A stretch of DNA of 31,005 bases from CAXBPY01 sp003455275 (GCA_963977675.1 CAXBPY010000039.1:1-31005); one strand, 5' to 3'; shown: positions 1 to 7,107, numbered from the stretch's first letter. A program made the numbers and translations. The notes: generated by a model not told the origin, from the letters alone.

Positions 1-207
1 GCTGAAAACAAGAATGAAAAATGGAAAGAGAAAGAAATGGAATACACTGACAAGTTTGCGAATCCTTACGGAGCTGCAGCACGCGGTTACATTGATGAAG
101 TGATAAAACCGGAAGACACCAGATTGAAATTGCTGAAAGCATTTGCCATGCTTCAGAATAAAGTTGCAAAGCTTCCGAAAAAGAAACATGGGAATATTCC
201 TCTCTAA
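1..207 (+). CDS. Acyl-CoA (propionyl-/methylmalonyl-type) carboxylase carboxyltransferase subunit, C-terminal fragment
   Basis: Only the last 68 codons are present; the gene is cut by the left edge and is open from base 1. The visible tail reads NPYGAAARGYIDEVIKPEDT, followed by R, a helix rich in Leu/Lys and a basic end KKKHGNIPL. The 'NPY.AA.RGYID.VI.P..TR' block and the 'KHGNIPL' ending are characteristic of the C-terminus of biotin-dependent acyl-CoA carboxylase carboxyltransferase (beta) subunits, which move CO2 from carboxybiotin to propionyl- or acetyl-CoA. The part that would distinguish PccB, MmdA and AccD-like members lies outside the window. The next gene is on the same strand after a 109-bp repeat-rich gap, so an operon is uncertain. 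Confidence 0.78.
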   Translation, partial: AENKNEKWKEKEMEYTDKFANPYGAAARGYIDEVIKPEDTRLKLLKAFAMLQNKVAKLPKKKHGNIPL

Positions 208-214
208 CCAGTAT

Positions 215-263
215 GCAGTTGGCAGTTTACAATTGGCTGTCATTGCGAGGAACGAAGCAATCT
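215..263. repeat. Intergenic interspersed repeat with the motif ATTGCGAGGAACGAAGCAAT
   Basis: Bases 242-261 read ATTGCGAGGAACGAAGCAAT, which has short inverted ends (ATTGC/GCAAT). From memory, near-identical sequences are scattered between genes in many bacterial genomes, including Bacteroidota. Just upstream, 215-240 has two diverged copies of a unit like CAGTTGGCAGT (AGTTGGCAGT and AATTGGCTGT). No gene or clear promoter is visible here. The dispersed nature cannot be tested inside one window, where I see a single copy. Confidence 0.55.
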
Positions 264-280
264 TTTAATGCTGTATTACG

Positions 281-316
281 AATGAACTAATAAACAAATG
301 AACAAGTAAACGAATC
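281..316 (+). repeat. Degenerate octanucleotide tandem repeat (about AATGAACA) directly before a TTG start
   Basis: Four consecutive 8-base units (281-288, 289-296, 297-304, 305-312) are AATGAACT, AATAAACA, AATGAACA and AGTAAACG, followed by the partial unit AATC. The array ends exactly where the TTG start of the UbiA-like gene begins. In this orientation the unit contains stop codons in a cycling frame, so it cannot be coding. It could affect translation initiation by being A-rich and unstructured. Confidence 0.6.
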
Positions 317-1195
317 TTGAAACTACTCGCAACATTATCAAAAAGAATTCTCGAATGGATTTTGTTCAGCAATCTTTTTATTGCTGTGTGTGCGGCTGCA
401 TTGGTGTGGGAATCAGAAATTTTGCTCGGCATCTCAGCGGGAATTGACACTGTGAGCCTGATGATTTTTTTCTCTACACTTTTTCTTTATGGAACTCATC
501 GCATGCTCGCCATCAGAAGAATTCCGGATGAAAACAAAACGCGCATGTTGCTGTGGAGCAAAAAATATCAGTTCGCACTTTTCATTCTTGCACTGCTTGG
601 CACAGGAATGGTTGCATCGTTTGTTTTCAATCTCACTTTCGCTGCGCTCCTCCTCATGATTCCGATGGGAATTGTTTCTGTGCTGTATGAACTTCCGGTG
701 ATAAGAACACCAAACGGATACAAGCGACTTCGTGACATCGGAATGCTGAAAGTTTTTTGGCTCACGATTGTGTGGAGTGCTGTAACTGTTTTGCTGCCTG
801 CATTTCAGTATGGAGAGCAAGTGAAGAGCATGGAAGTGATTTCTGTTTTTCTGATGCGGTGCTGCTTAATTTTTTGCCTCGGACTTTCATTCGACATCCG
901 CGATATGCAATACGATGAAGCCGGTGGATTGAAAACCATTCCGCTCATTTATGGCAGAAGCAAAACCATCCGAATCATCATTTACATTCTCACTGCTTAT
1001 TTTCTGATTGCATGTATTCAGTTCGCAACTTTTCAGCATTACGATTTTGGAAAACTGAGCTGTGCTGCAATCACTGCATTGCTTGGTTACCGCTTGATTG
1101 TCGCAGCGTCAGTAGTAGATGAATGGTATTACTATCCACTTTTTGTTGATGGAATTATGCTGCTGAATTTTTTGCTGCTGCAGATGGATAGGTAG
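317..1195 (+). CDS. UbiA-like polytopic membrane protein (prenyltransferase superfamily, unassigned substrate)
   Basis: The 292-residue protein is hydrophobic almost throughout, with roughly eight or nine membrane segments. Residues 193-200 read DIRDMQYD followed by EAGGLKTIP. This matches the second Asp-rich motif of UbiA-type prenyltransferases (D196xxxD200), which binds Mg2+ and prenyl diphosphate. The first Asp-rich motif (NDxxDxxxD) is not recognisable; the corresponding loop near residues 55-66 reads LFLYGTHRMLAIRR, with no Asp. It may therefore be a diverged or non-canonical UbiA homologue of the kind often left unnamed in Bacteroidota. A role in quinone or lipid prenylation is only inference. 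The start is TTG: an in-frame TGA at 299-301 excludes anything earlier, and the next Met is about 48 residues in, after the first hydrophobic segment. The gene converges on pgk, leaving 5 bases between the stop codons. Confidence 0.65.
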   Translation: MKLLATLSKRILEWILFSNLFIAVCAAALVWESEILLGISAGIDTVSLMIFFSTLFLYGTHRMLAIRRIPDENKTRMLLWSKKYQFALFILALLGTGMVASFVFNLTFAALLLMIPMGIVSVLYELPVIRTPNGYKRLRDIGMLKVFWLTIVWSAVTVLLPAFQYGEQVKSMEVISVFLMRCCLIFCLGLSFDIRDMQYDEAGGLKTIPLIYGRSKTIRIIIYILTAYFLIACIQFATFQHYDFGKLSCAAITALLGYRLIVAASVVDEWYYYPLFVDGIMLLNFLLLQMDR

Positions 1196-1200
1196 ATTTC

Positions 1201-2400
1201 CTATCCCTTCATAATCGCAGCAACTCCCGGCAATTCTTTCCCTTCAAAAAATTCGAGCAGCGCGCCGCCGCCGGTTGATACATAGCTCACCTTATCAGCA
1301 AAACCAAATTGATTTACTGCTGCAACACTGTCGCCGCCTCCAACAAGTGAGTATGAACCTTGCTGTGTTGTGCTGGCAATTGCTTCTGCAATCTTCACGG
1401 TTCCGTTTCTGAAATTGCTGAACTCAAAAACTCCCATGGGTCCGTTCCACAAAATGGTTTTCGATTTCATAATTGTTTCAGTAAAAACTTCAACTGCCTT
1501 CGGTCCAATATCCAAACCCATGTAACCGCTTGTAATGCTCATGCTCTCACATACTCCGCGGTTTGCATCATTGCTGAAAGCATCTGCAGTCAATGAATCC
1601 GGAGGAAGAAGAAAATTCACGCCGCGCTGTTTTGCTTTCTCTAAAAGTTTAAGTGCAGTGTCAGTGCGGTCTTCTTCGCAAAGTGAGTTGCCAATATTTC
1701 CGCCGAGTGCTTTGTAAAAAGTGTAACTCATTCCGCCACCCACAATAATGTTATCAGCAATGTCAACCAGCTTTTCAAGAATGAGAATCTTGTCAGAAAC
1801 CTTTGCTCCTCCAATAATTGCTGTGAAGGGATGCGCGGCATTTCGCAAAACTTTTTCGGCACTCTCTACTTCGGCACTCATCAGGTAACCGAACATCTTT
1901 TTTTCCTTCGGGAAAAATTTTGCAATCACAGTGGTGGAAGCGTGCGCACGATGCGCAGTTCCGAAGGCATCATTCACATAAGCATCCGCAATCGAAGCAA
2001 GTTCTTTTGAAAATTGTTCATCACCTTTTTCTTCTTCAGGATGAAAGCGAAGATTTTCCAGCAACAAAACTTCTCCTGATTTCAGTTCGGCGGCAGCGCG
2101 CTTCACTTCGTCGCCAATGCAATCGTTCACAAACTTCACTTCACGACCAATCAGTTGGGAAGTGTGAGCCACAATGTGTTTCAAAGAATATTTTTCTTCG
2201 GGTCCGGTTTTCGGTCTGCCGAGATGCGACATCAGAATCACTGCACCGCCATCATTCAGAATTTTATTGATAGTCGGAAGAGCTGCTTTGATACGAGTAT
2301 CGTCAGTTACTTCAAAAGTTTTTTTATCCAACGGAACATTGAAGTCCACGCGGATGATGGCTTTCTTTCCGGAGAAATTAAAGTTGTCAATTGTTGTCAT
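1201..2400 (-). CDS. pgk: Phosphoglycerate kinase
   Basis: This full-length 399-residue enzyme transfers the 1-phosphate of 1,3-bisphosphoglycerate to ADP in cytosolic glycolysis. Visible landmarks in order: RVDFNVPLD near the N-terminus, the substrate-binding SHLGRPK, the ENLRFHPEEE block, VNDAFGTAHRAHAST, GGAKVSDKILILEKL, the nucleotide-binding WNGPMGVFEF and the C-terminal GGGDSVAAV and STGGGALLEF loops. Length and domain order are normal, and no key element is missing. It is the downstream partner of gap on the same strand. A 14-bp hairpin with a T-rich tail lies between gap and the pgk ATG, ending only 17 bases before the start. Pgk expression probably depends on readthrough from gap or on a promoter inside the end of gap. 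Confidence 0.98.
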   Translation of the reverse strand: MTTIDNFNFSGKKAIIRVDFNVPLDKKTFEVTDDTRIKAALPTINKILNDGGAVILMSHLGRPKTGPEEKYSLKHIVAHTSQLIGREVKFVNDCIGDEVKRAAAELKSGEVLLLENLRFHPEEEKGDEQFSKELASIADAYVNDAFGTAHRAHASTTVIAKFFPKEKKMFGYLMSAEVESAEKVLRNAAHPFTAIIGGAKVSDKILILEKLVDIADNIIVGGGMSYTFYKALGGNIGNSLCEEDRTDTALKLLEKAKQRGVNFLLPPDSLTADAFSNDANRGVCESMSITSGYMGLDIGPKAVEVFTETIMKSKTILWNGPMGVFEFSNFRNGTVKIAEAIASTTQQGSYSLVGGGDSVAAVNQFGFADKVSYVSTGGGALLEFFEGKELPGVAAIMKG

Positions 2401-2417
2401 ACATCTTTTTTAAAAAT

Positions 2418-2449
2418 AAAAATGCCTCTGAATAATCAGAGGCATTTTT
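2418..2449 (-). terminator. Intrinsic terminator-like hairpin between gap and pgk
   Basis: A perfect 14-bp stem (arms 2418-2431 and 2436-2449, core TGCCTCTGA/TCAGAGGCA) closes a 4-base loop. On the minus strand, the direction of gap to pgk, the 3' arm ends in TTTTT and is followed by ATTTTT, giving a U-rich tract. The structure is nearly symmetric, but only minus-strand transcription comes through here. It may be a partial terminator lowering pgk relative to gap. Confidence 0.75.
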
Positions 2450-2461
2450 AGTATGGAAAAA

Positions 2462-3475
2462 TTATTTCTTAATCAGCTCAGCAAAATATTTCACAGTGCG
2501 AACCAGCTGTGATACATAGCTCATTTCATTGTCATACCAAGACACAGTTCGAACGAGTTGTTGGTCTCCAACGGTGAGTACCCTTGTTTGAGTTCCATCA
2601 TACAATGAACCGAAACTGCTTCCGATAATATCGCTGCTCACGATTTCATCTTCTGTATAACCGAATGATTCGTTGGCAGCAGCTTTCATCGCGGCATTCA
2701 CTTCTTCAACGGTAACTTTTTTCTTCAACACAGAAGTTACTTCAGTCAGAGAACCTGTGAGAGTAGGAACACGCTGAGCAGAACCATCGAGTTTTCCTTT
2801 TAATGAGGGAAGCACAAGCCCAATTGCTTTTGCTGCACCGGTGCTGTTCGGAACAATGTTTTGTGCAGCAGCGCGCGCGCGACGCATATCACCTTTCGGA
2901 TGCGGAGAGTCTTGTGTGTTCTGATCATTTGTATAAGCATGAACTGTTGTCATTAACCCGGCAACAATTCCGAATTTTTCTTCCAACACTTGCGCCATCG
3001 GAGCGAGACAGTTAGTAGTGCATGATGCGCAGGAGATAACGGTTTCAGTTCCGTCAAGAATATTGTGATTGACATTGAATACAATTGTTTTCAAATCACC
3101 TGTTGCAGGAGCAGAAATTACTACTCGCTTAGCGCCAGCTGTAATGTGTGCAGCAGCTTTGTCCTTGTCGGCAAAAAATCCTGTGCATTCGAGCACAACA
3201 TCCACTTCATGATTTTTCCAGGGAATAGAAGCAGGGTTTTTTTCGGTGTAAATTTTTATTTCGTTTCCGTCAACAATGATGCTGTTGTCAGTTGATTTCA
3301 CATCTGCATTGAAGCGACCTTGTGCTGAATCATATTTCAAAAGATGAGCAAGCATTTTAGGATTTGTGAGATCATTGATGGCAACTACATCAATCCCTTT
3401 CATATGATAAATCTGGCGGTAAACAAGACGACCGATTCTTCCGAATCCGTTGATAGCGACTTTAATGTTCGACAT
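2462..3475 (-). CDS. gap: Glyceraldehyde-3-phosphate dehydrogenase, type I
   Basis: The 337-residue enzyme converts glyceraldehyde-3-phosphate, NAD+ and phosphate to 1,3-bisphosphoglycerate. The Rossmann start is VAINGFGRIGRLVYRQI, followed by VVAINDL, where the Asp after the second strand favours NAD over NADP. The active site is SCASCTTNCLAP with catalytic Cys152; downstream come the HAYTNDQNTQDSPHP, RRARAAAQNIVPNSTGAAKAI and SWYDNEMSY blocks. An upstream in-frame ATG at 3517 would add 14 basic residues, but it overlaps the TACATTTG promoter element, so the ATG at 3475 is preferred. The product feeds Pgk, encoded just downstream on the same strand. Confidence 0.97.
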   Translation of the reverse strand: MSNIKVAINGFGRIGRLVYRQIYHMKGIDVVAINDLTNPKMLAHLLKYDSAQGRFNADVKSTDNSIIVDGNEIKIYTEKNPASIPWKNHEVDVVLECTGFFADKDKAAAHITAGAKRVVISAPATGDLKTIVFNVNHNILDGTETVISCASCTTNCLAPMAQVLEEKFGIVAGLMTTVHAYTNDQNTQDSPHPKGDMRRARAAAQNIVPNSTGAAKAIGLVLPSLKGKLDGSAQRVPTLTGSLTEVTSVLKKKVTVEEVNAAMKAAANESFGYTEDEIVSSDIIGSSFGSLYDGTQTRVLTVGDQQLVRTVSWYDNEMSYVSQLVRTVKYFAELIKK

Positions 3476-3514
3476 TATGGTTTTGAATTTTGTTAAAGAT
3501 TTTTTTAAGGAGCG

Positions 3515-3522
3515 CAAATGTA
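3515..3522 (-). promoter_or_regulatory. Bacteroidota-type -7 promoter element (TACATTTG) for gap
   Basis: On the minus strand 3522-3515 reads TACATTTG, followed by CGCTCC. It fits the Bacteroidota sigma consensus TAnnTTTG and lies 39 bases before the gap ATG. I do not see a convincing TTG -33 element at the expected distance. It faces away from the tRNA-Glu promoter, so the region is a divergent promoter. Confidence 0.5.
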
Positions 3523-3576
3523 TTCAGACCGATTTCAGAGGGAAGTTTGAGTAAAGTTTTTTTTCAACGGCGTAAG

Positions 3577-3606
3577 TTGGTCGGGTGAGATGTCCGTTTA
3601 TATTTG
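3577..3606 (+). promoter_or_regulatory. Bacteroidota promoter for tRNA-Glu (TTG, 19-bp spacer, TATATTTG)
   Basis: TTG at 3577-3579 (-33 element) is separated by exactly 19 bases from TATATTTG at 3599-3606 (-7 element). This is the TTG-N19-TAnnTTTG arrangement described for the primary sigma factor of Bacteroidota. The mature tRNA starts 20 bases after the -7 element, leaving a short leader. Confidence 0.7.
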
Positions 3607-3625
3607 CGCCCCTTCAACTAAAAAT

Positions 3626-3697
3626 GGCCCGTTGGTCAAGGGGTTAAGACGCGTCCCTTTCACGGACGAATCAGGGGTTCGATTCCCCTACGGGCTA
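3626..3697 (+). tRNA. tRNA-Glu (anticodon TTC)
   Basis: The 72-base cloverleaf has acceptor arms GGCCCGT (3626-3632) and ACGGGCT (3690-3696), with a G-U closing pair and A as discriminator. The anticodon stem is CGTCC/GGACG with loop CTTTCAC, giving anticodon TTC, which reads GAA/GAG. The T arm is GGGGTTCGATTCCCC. CCA is not encoded, so it must be added after transcription. A consensus promoter precedes it and a hairpin terminator follows 43 bases later. Confidence 0.95.
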
Positions 3698-3740
3698 CAA
3701 ACAAGGATTGAAGTTTTTATCAATTCCTTTTGGTTATTCA

Positions 3741-3770
3741 AAGGAGCCATTTTTTGGCTCCTTTTTATTT
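3741..3770 (+). terminator. Intrinsic terminator after tRNA-Glu
   Basis: A perfect 8-bp stem AAGGAGCC/GGCTCCTT (3741-3748 and 3756-3763) with a 7-base loop is followed by TTTATTT. It lies between the tRNA and the DinB-like gene and should end the tRNA transcript. Confidence 0.8.
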
Positions 3771-3790
3771 CTTTGTGAAAAACCAGATTT

Positions 3791-4243
3791 ATGAAATCCA
3801 TGATTGCTGAAAATGTTTCAGAGATAATTATTCGTGATTTAGAAAAACTCAAAACAGAAATTTCTTTATTCAAGGTTGAAGAAAATATCTGGAAGGTAAA
3901 AGCAACTGTGACAAACTCTGCAGGTAATCTGACCCTTCATTTGTGCGGAAACCTTCAGCATTTTATAGGAGCGGTGCTTGGTGGCAGCGGTTACATAAGA
4001 AATCGCGAGATGGAATTTACACTTAAAAATATTCCCCGAACAGAGTTACTCGAAGAGATTGAAAGAACTATTCAAGCAGTTAGCACCGGATTGAATTCAA
4101 TAACTGATGGAGAACTTTATATTGATTACCCTCTTGAAAAGAATGGAAAAAAATCAAGCAAGGCATTCTTTCTTCTCCATTTGGTTGCACACTTGAATTA
4201 TCATTTGGGCCAGGTAAATTATTTGAGAAGAATTCTGGAATAA
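3791..4243 (+). CDS. DinB-superfamily (four-helix bundle, putative metal-binding) protein
   Basis: The 150-residue protein has the DinB/YfiT-like layout. A His sits at the end of the second helix region (H50 in NLTLHLCGNLQHF, with H57 nearby), and a C-terminal HxxxH lies in LVAHLNYHLGQVNYLRR (H134 and H138, followed by GQ). Together these would form the usual three-His metal site. Family members include thiol-dependent transferases and many proteins of unknown function, so no substrate can be given. ATG 3791 is taken as the start; ATG 3800 is a possible alternative. The TMEM175-type gene follows 22 bases later on the same strand, so the two may be co-transcribed. Confidence 0.75.
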   Translation: MKSMIAENVSEIIIRDLEKLKTEISLFKVEENIWKVKATVTNSAGNLTLHLCGNLQHFIGAVLGGSGYIRNREMEFTLKNIPRTELLEEIERTIQAVSTGLNSITDGELYIDYPLEKNGKKSSKAFFLLHLVAHLNYHLGQVNYLRRILE

Positions 4244-4265
4244 AATTTTTACCTCCAATGGATTT

Positions 4266-4847
4266 ATGAATAAGTCAAGACTCGAAGCCTTTAGTGACGG
4301 AGTATTTGCAATTGCAATTACACTTTTGATTTTGGATGTTCGTTTGCCTGAAGTCAGTTATGATCATCTTTGGCAGGCACTCAAAGAAATTATTCCTAAT
4401 ATTCTTGCTTATGTAATGAGTTTCCTTGTAATCGGAATGTACTGGGTGGGGCATCATACTTCTTTCAGAATTGTGGCAAAGACTGATGGGGTTCTTTTAT
4501 GGTTGAATATTTTGCTATTGTTATGCATAAGTTTTATTCCTTTTCCTACCTCTATGTTGGGCAAGTACCCACAGGGAGAAATTCCGCTAATAATATATGG
4601 ATGTAATCTTCTGGCCACCAACTTCATTGCTTTTTTAATGATCAAGTATTTGCATCATCATCCTGAATTAGGCTCTGAACATTTTCATGATAAATATTTC
4701 AACGATCAAATGCCGGTTTTCGGAACTGTAAATGGTTCTTATTTGCTGGCCATATTTCTTGCGCATTACTCTCCGCTGGCCAGTTACCTCATTTACGGTG
4801 TAATATTGATTTTACTGATTGTGATTTATGTAAGAAGAACCAGGTGA
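4266..4847 (+). CDS. TMEM175/DUF1211-family potassium channel-like membrane protein
   Basis: The 193-residue protein has about six membrane segments. The first helix begins RLEAFSDGVFAIAITLLILD, the signature RxxxFSDGVFAIAxTLL of the TMEM175 family, where this helix lines the pore. Bacterial members carry one six-helix repeat and assemble as tetramers that conduct K+; length and motif agree with that. It probably acts in the inner membrane, influencing membrane potential or K+ flux. The channel assignment comes from the family; nothing local indicates regulation. Its stop codon is one base from the end of the convergent fmt gene, with no visible terminator between. Confidence 0.85.
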   Translation: MNKSRLEAFSDGVFAIAITLLILDVRLPEVSYDHLWQALKEIIPNILAYVMSFLVIGMYWVGHHTSFRIVAKTDGVLLWLNILLLLCISFIPFPTSMLGKYPQGEIPLIIYGCNLLATNFIAFLMIKYLHHHPELGSEHFHDKYFNDQMPVFGTVNGSYLLAIFLAHYSPLASYLIYGVILILLIVIYVRRTR

Positions 4848-4848
4848 T

Positions 4849-5790
4849 TCAAATTTTATTGCCTCTTAAAAATTCCTGAACATTCATTCTTTTTTTTCCT
4901 TCGAGTTGAATTTCCAGCAGATCAATAGGAAAGTCGGCACAATGAAAACGGAGAAATGTTTTACCATCAGATTCGGCTTTACCCGGTTCTGATTTTTGAA
5001 TCTGAAAATTTTCAACATCAGATTTTTTTGATTTAAAAACCTTCAACATCTTCCCGTTTAGGGTGGTGAATGCACCAGGATAGGGAGACAATCCGCGTAT
5101 ATGATTTTGAATTTCTGAATATGATTTCGCCCAGTTGATTTCGCATTGCTCTGAAAAAATTTTGGGGGCTGAGTAAACAGGTTGAACAGCAACCTGAGGT
5201 GTTAGCTTATATTCCTCATTTAGAATCAGGTTAACTGTTTTCAAAACCAGGTTGGCTCCTTCAATTTTCATTCGGTCGTGCAATTCACCGGCTGTCTCAT
5301 TTTCGCCAATTGAAATTTTTTCCTGAAGAATTATAGCCCCGGTATCAATTTCATGTTCAAGAAAAAAAGTGGTGAGCCCTGTTTCTTTTTCTCCATTCAT
5401 GATTGCCCAATTGATTGGAGCTGCTCCCCGGTATTGCGGTAACAGAGAAGCATGAAGATTAAATGTTCCAACTGCCGGCATTGACCAGATAATTTCGGGA
5501 AGCATTCTGAATGCAACCACAACCATCAGATCCGGCTGAAGGGCATTAAGGCTTTCAATAAAATCCGGTGACTTTAGCTTTTCCGGTTGAAGTACAAAAA
5601 GATTTTTTTCGGTTGCATATTTTTTTACTGCCGATTCATGAAGATGAAGCCCGCGGCCAGCCGGTTTATCGGGTGCGGTTACAACCGCAGAAATATTGAA
5701 GTCATTTTTGACAAGAATATCGAGAGAAGGAACAGCAAATTCAGGAGTTCCCATAAATACAATTCGGAAATCTTTTTTCTCTTTCGGCAT
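4849..5790 (-). CDS. fmt: Methionyl-tRNA formyltransferase
   Basis: The 313-residue enzyme formylates Met-tRNAi using 10-formyltetrahydrofolate, as required for normal bacterial initiation. The N-terminal formyltransferase domain begins RIVFMGTPEFAVPSL. The catalytic core is N111-L-H113 in GTFNLHASLLPQYRG, followed by AAPINWAI, with catalytic Asp149 in HEIDTGAII. The C-terminal part (from about residue 205) is the tRNA-binding domain, with the NHIRGLSPYPGAF and GKMLKVFKS segments. The ATG at 5790 overlaps the TGA of the upstream muramidase gene (TGATG), implying translational coupling. A TTG one codon earlier is also in frame but less likely. Confidence 0.97.
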   Translation of the reverse strand: MPKEKKDFRIVFMGTPEFAVPSLDILVKNDFNISAVVTAPDKPAGRGLHLHESAVKKYATEKNLFVLQPEKLKSPDFIESLNALQPDLMVVVAFRMLPEIIWSMPAVGTFNLHASLLPQYRGAAPINWAIMNGEKETGLTTFFLEHEIDTGAIILQEKISIGENETAGELHDRMKIEGANLVLKTVNLILNEEYKLTPQVAVQPVYSAPKIFSEQCEINWAKSYSEIQNHIRGLSPYPGAFTTLNGKMLKVFKSKKSDVENFQIQKSEPGKAESDGKTFLRFHCADFPIDLLEIQLEGKKRMNVQEFLRGNKI

Positions 5791-7088
5791 CAATCAAAAT
5801 CTTTATAGAGCAGGTATTTTTTTCTGACCGAATTAAATTTCTCAAGACCAGGCTTCCAGTCGTTACGAAATTGCAATACAGTTTTCCCTGTCATGATTCC
5901 GTTTTTTAAAGACTCAGTGCCTGCAAGTGTATCGAAATAAGAAGTGAAAAAATTTGGGCGATCAGGATAGGTTTGATACATTTCAACTAACCAGCTCAGG
6001 AATAAACTTTTTTGTGAAAAGAAAAATCCATTATTGTAAACCGATAAATCAAATCCGGTGCATAATTCATTTAAGTAAGGAGGGTTGGTAGCTCCGGCCC
6101 TTGAAGTAGGAGTGAACATAATTTTACCCAGCTTGCATCCCGGGTAGCCAAGTAATTGAAATGGTTTATCAGTTCCTCTGCCAAGACTTACCGGAGTTCC
6201 CTCAAAAAAACAGACAGAAGGGTAGAGATAAACTGCTGTCATATTCGGGAGATTAGGTGATGGTTTCCGTGGAAGAATATATTTTGTATTATGATCATAT
6301 CCTTCGCATGAAATTATTTTCAAATCACATTGCAGTGAATCGCTTAAGAGCTTTTCACCATTAAGCATTTGTGCGTATTCACCCGGAGTCATTGCATACA
6401 CAACAGGTATTGGTTGCATACCTACGAAGGATGAAAATTTTTTTTCGAGAATTGGACCATCTATATACCAACCATTTGGGTCCGGGCGATCAAGAATCAA
6501 AAGCTGAATATTGTCCATTGCACAGGCTTCCATTACATATTGCAAGGTGCTGATGTAGGTAAAGAAGCGGACTCCTACATCCTGAATATCATAAACTACA
6601 AGGTCAATGTTTTTCAAATCATCATGCGTGGGCTTTTTATGATTTCCGTACAGCGAGATCACGGGCAGTTTCGTTTTCAGATCTATAGAACTTTCAATTT
6701 CCTGACCGGCGTCGGCATCGCCACGGAAACCATGCTCAGGGGCAAAAATTTCTTTCACCTGCATTCCCGATGAAATCAGTGTATCCACTAAATGAACATT
6801 GCCAATGAACGAAGTTGCATTTACAACAAGGGCAATTCTTTTGTCTTTAAGAAGAGGGAAATATTTTTCTGTTTGTTCTGCTCCCGTTTTAACTGAGGGA
6901 AAAGGCCCAAATGGCTGAGCCATGCAAACGATCATATTCATGCAGAGAAGAAAAAAAATAAATGAGCGGATGATAAAAACCGTCAGGTATTTTCGTGAAG
7001 ATGAAATGAGATTCAATGTTTGCGGGTGTATGTTTACTTTGCAATAATAAAATTGTGCCGATGGAAATTTGGTTGATGAAACAAACAT
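5790..7088 (-). CDS. namZ: DUF1343 / NamZ-type exo-beta-N-acetylmuramidase (GH171), exported
   Basis: The product matches the DUF1343 family, whose Tannerella member NamZ releases N-acetylmuramic acid from the non-reducing end of peptidoglycan fragments. Landmarks: RIALVVNATSFIG, the FAPEHGFRGDADAG block, the strand VVYDIQDVGVRFFTYISTL, the LLILDRPDPNG motif, then MTPGEYAQMLNGE, SPNLP and FFEGTPVSLGRGTDKPF. A hydrophobic export segment (about residues 35-58, FIIRSFIFFLLC ending near CMAQ) shows it acts in the periplasm or envelope. With the ATG at 7088 the protein has 432 residues, including an odd 24-residue extension before the signal peptide. A TTG at 7016 would give a cleaner signal peptide, so the start is uncertain. 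It overlaps fmt by one base and diverges from the LolE-like gene. Confidence 0.88.
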   Translation of the reverse strand: MFVSSTKFPSAQFYYCKVNIHPQTLNLISSSRKYLTVFIIRSFIFFLLCMNMIVCMAQPFGPFPSVKTGAEQTEKYFPLLKDKRIALVVNATSFIGNVHLVDTLISSGMQVKEIFAPEHGFRGDADAGQEIESSIDLKTKLPVISLYGNHKKPTHDDLKNIDLVVYDIQDVGVRFFTYISTLQYVMEACAMDNIQLLILDRPDPNGWYIDGPILEKKFSSFVGMQPIPVVYAMTPGEYAQMLNGEKLLSDSLQCDLKIISCEGYDHNTKYILPRKPSPNLPNMTAVYLYPSVCFFEGTPVSLGRGTDKPFQLLGYPGCKLGKIMFTPTSRAGATNPPYLNELCTGFDLSVYNNGFFFSQKSLFLSWLVEMYQTYPDRPNFFTSYFDTLAGTESLKNGIMTGKTVLQFRNDWKPGLEKFNSVRKKYLLYKDFD

Positions 7089-7107
7089 GAATATTGGTTG
7101 ATGTATT

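Noticed and set aside
434..820. A 128-codon minus-strand frame opposite the UbiA-like gene
   Set aside because: No homology features, low-complexity charged sequence, antisense to a membrane protein with clear motif conservation.
3517..3517. Upstream ATG extending gap by 14 residues
   Set aside because: It overlaps the TACATTTG promoter element and the extra residues do not match the family N-terminus; the ATG at 3475 starts right before the Rossmann fold.
3590..3778. A 62-codon plus-strand frame across the tRNA-Glu region
   Set aside because: It reads through the tRNA and the terminator; the structural RNA explains the sequence.
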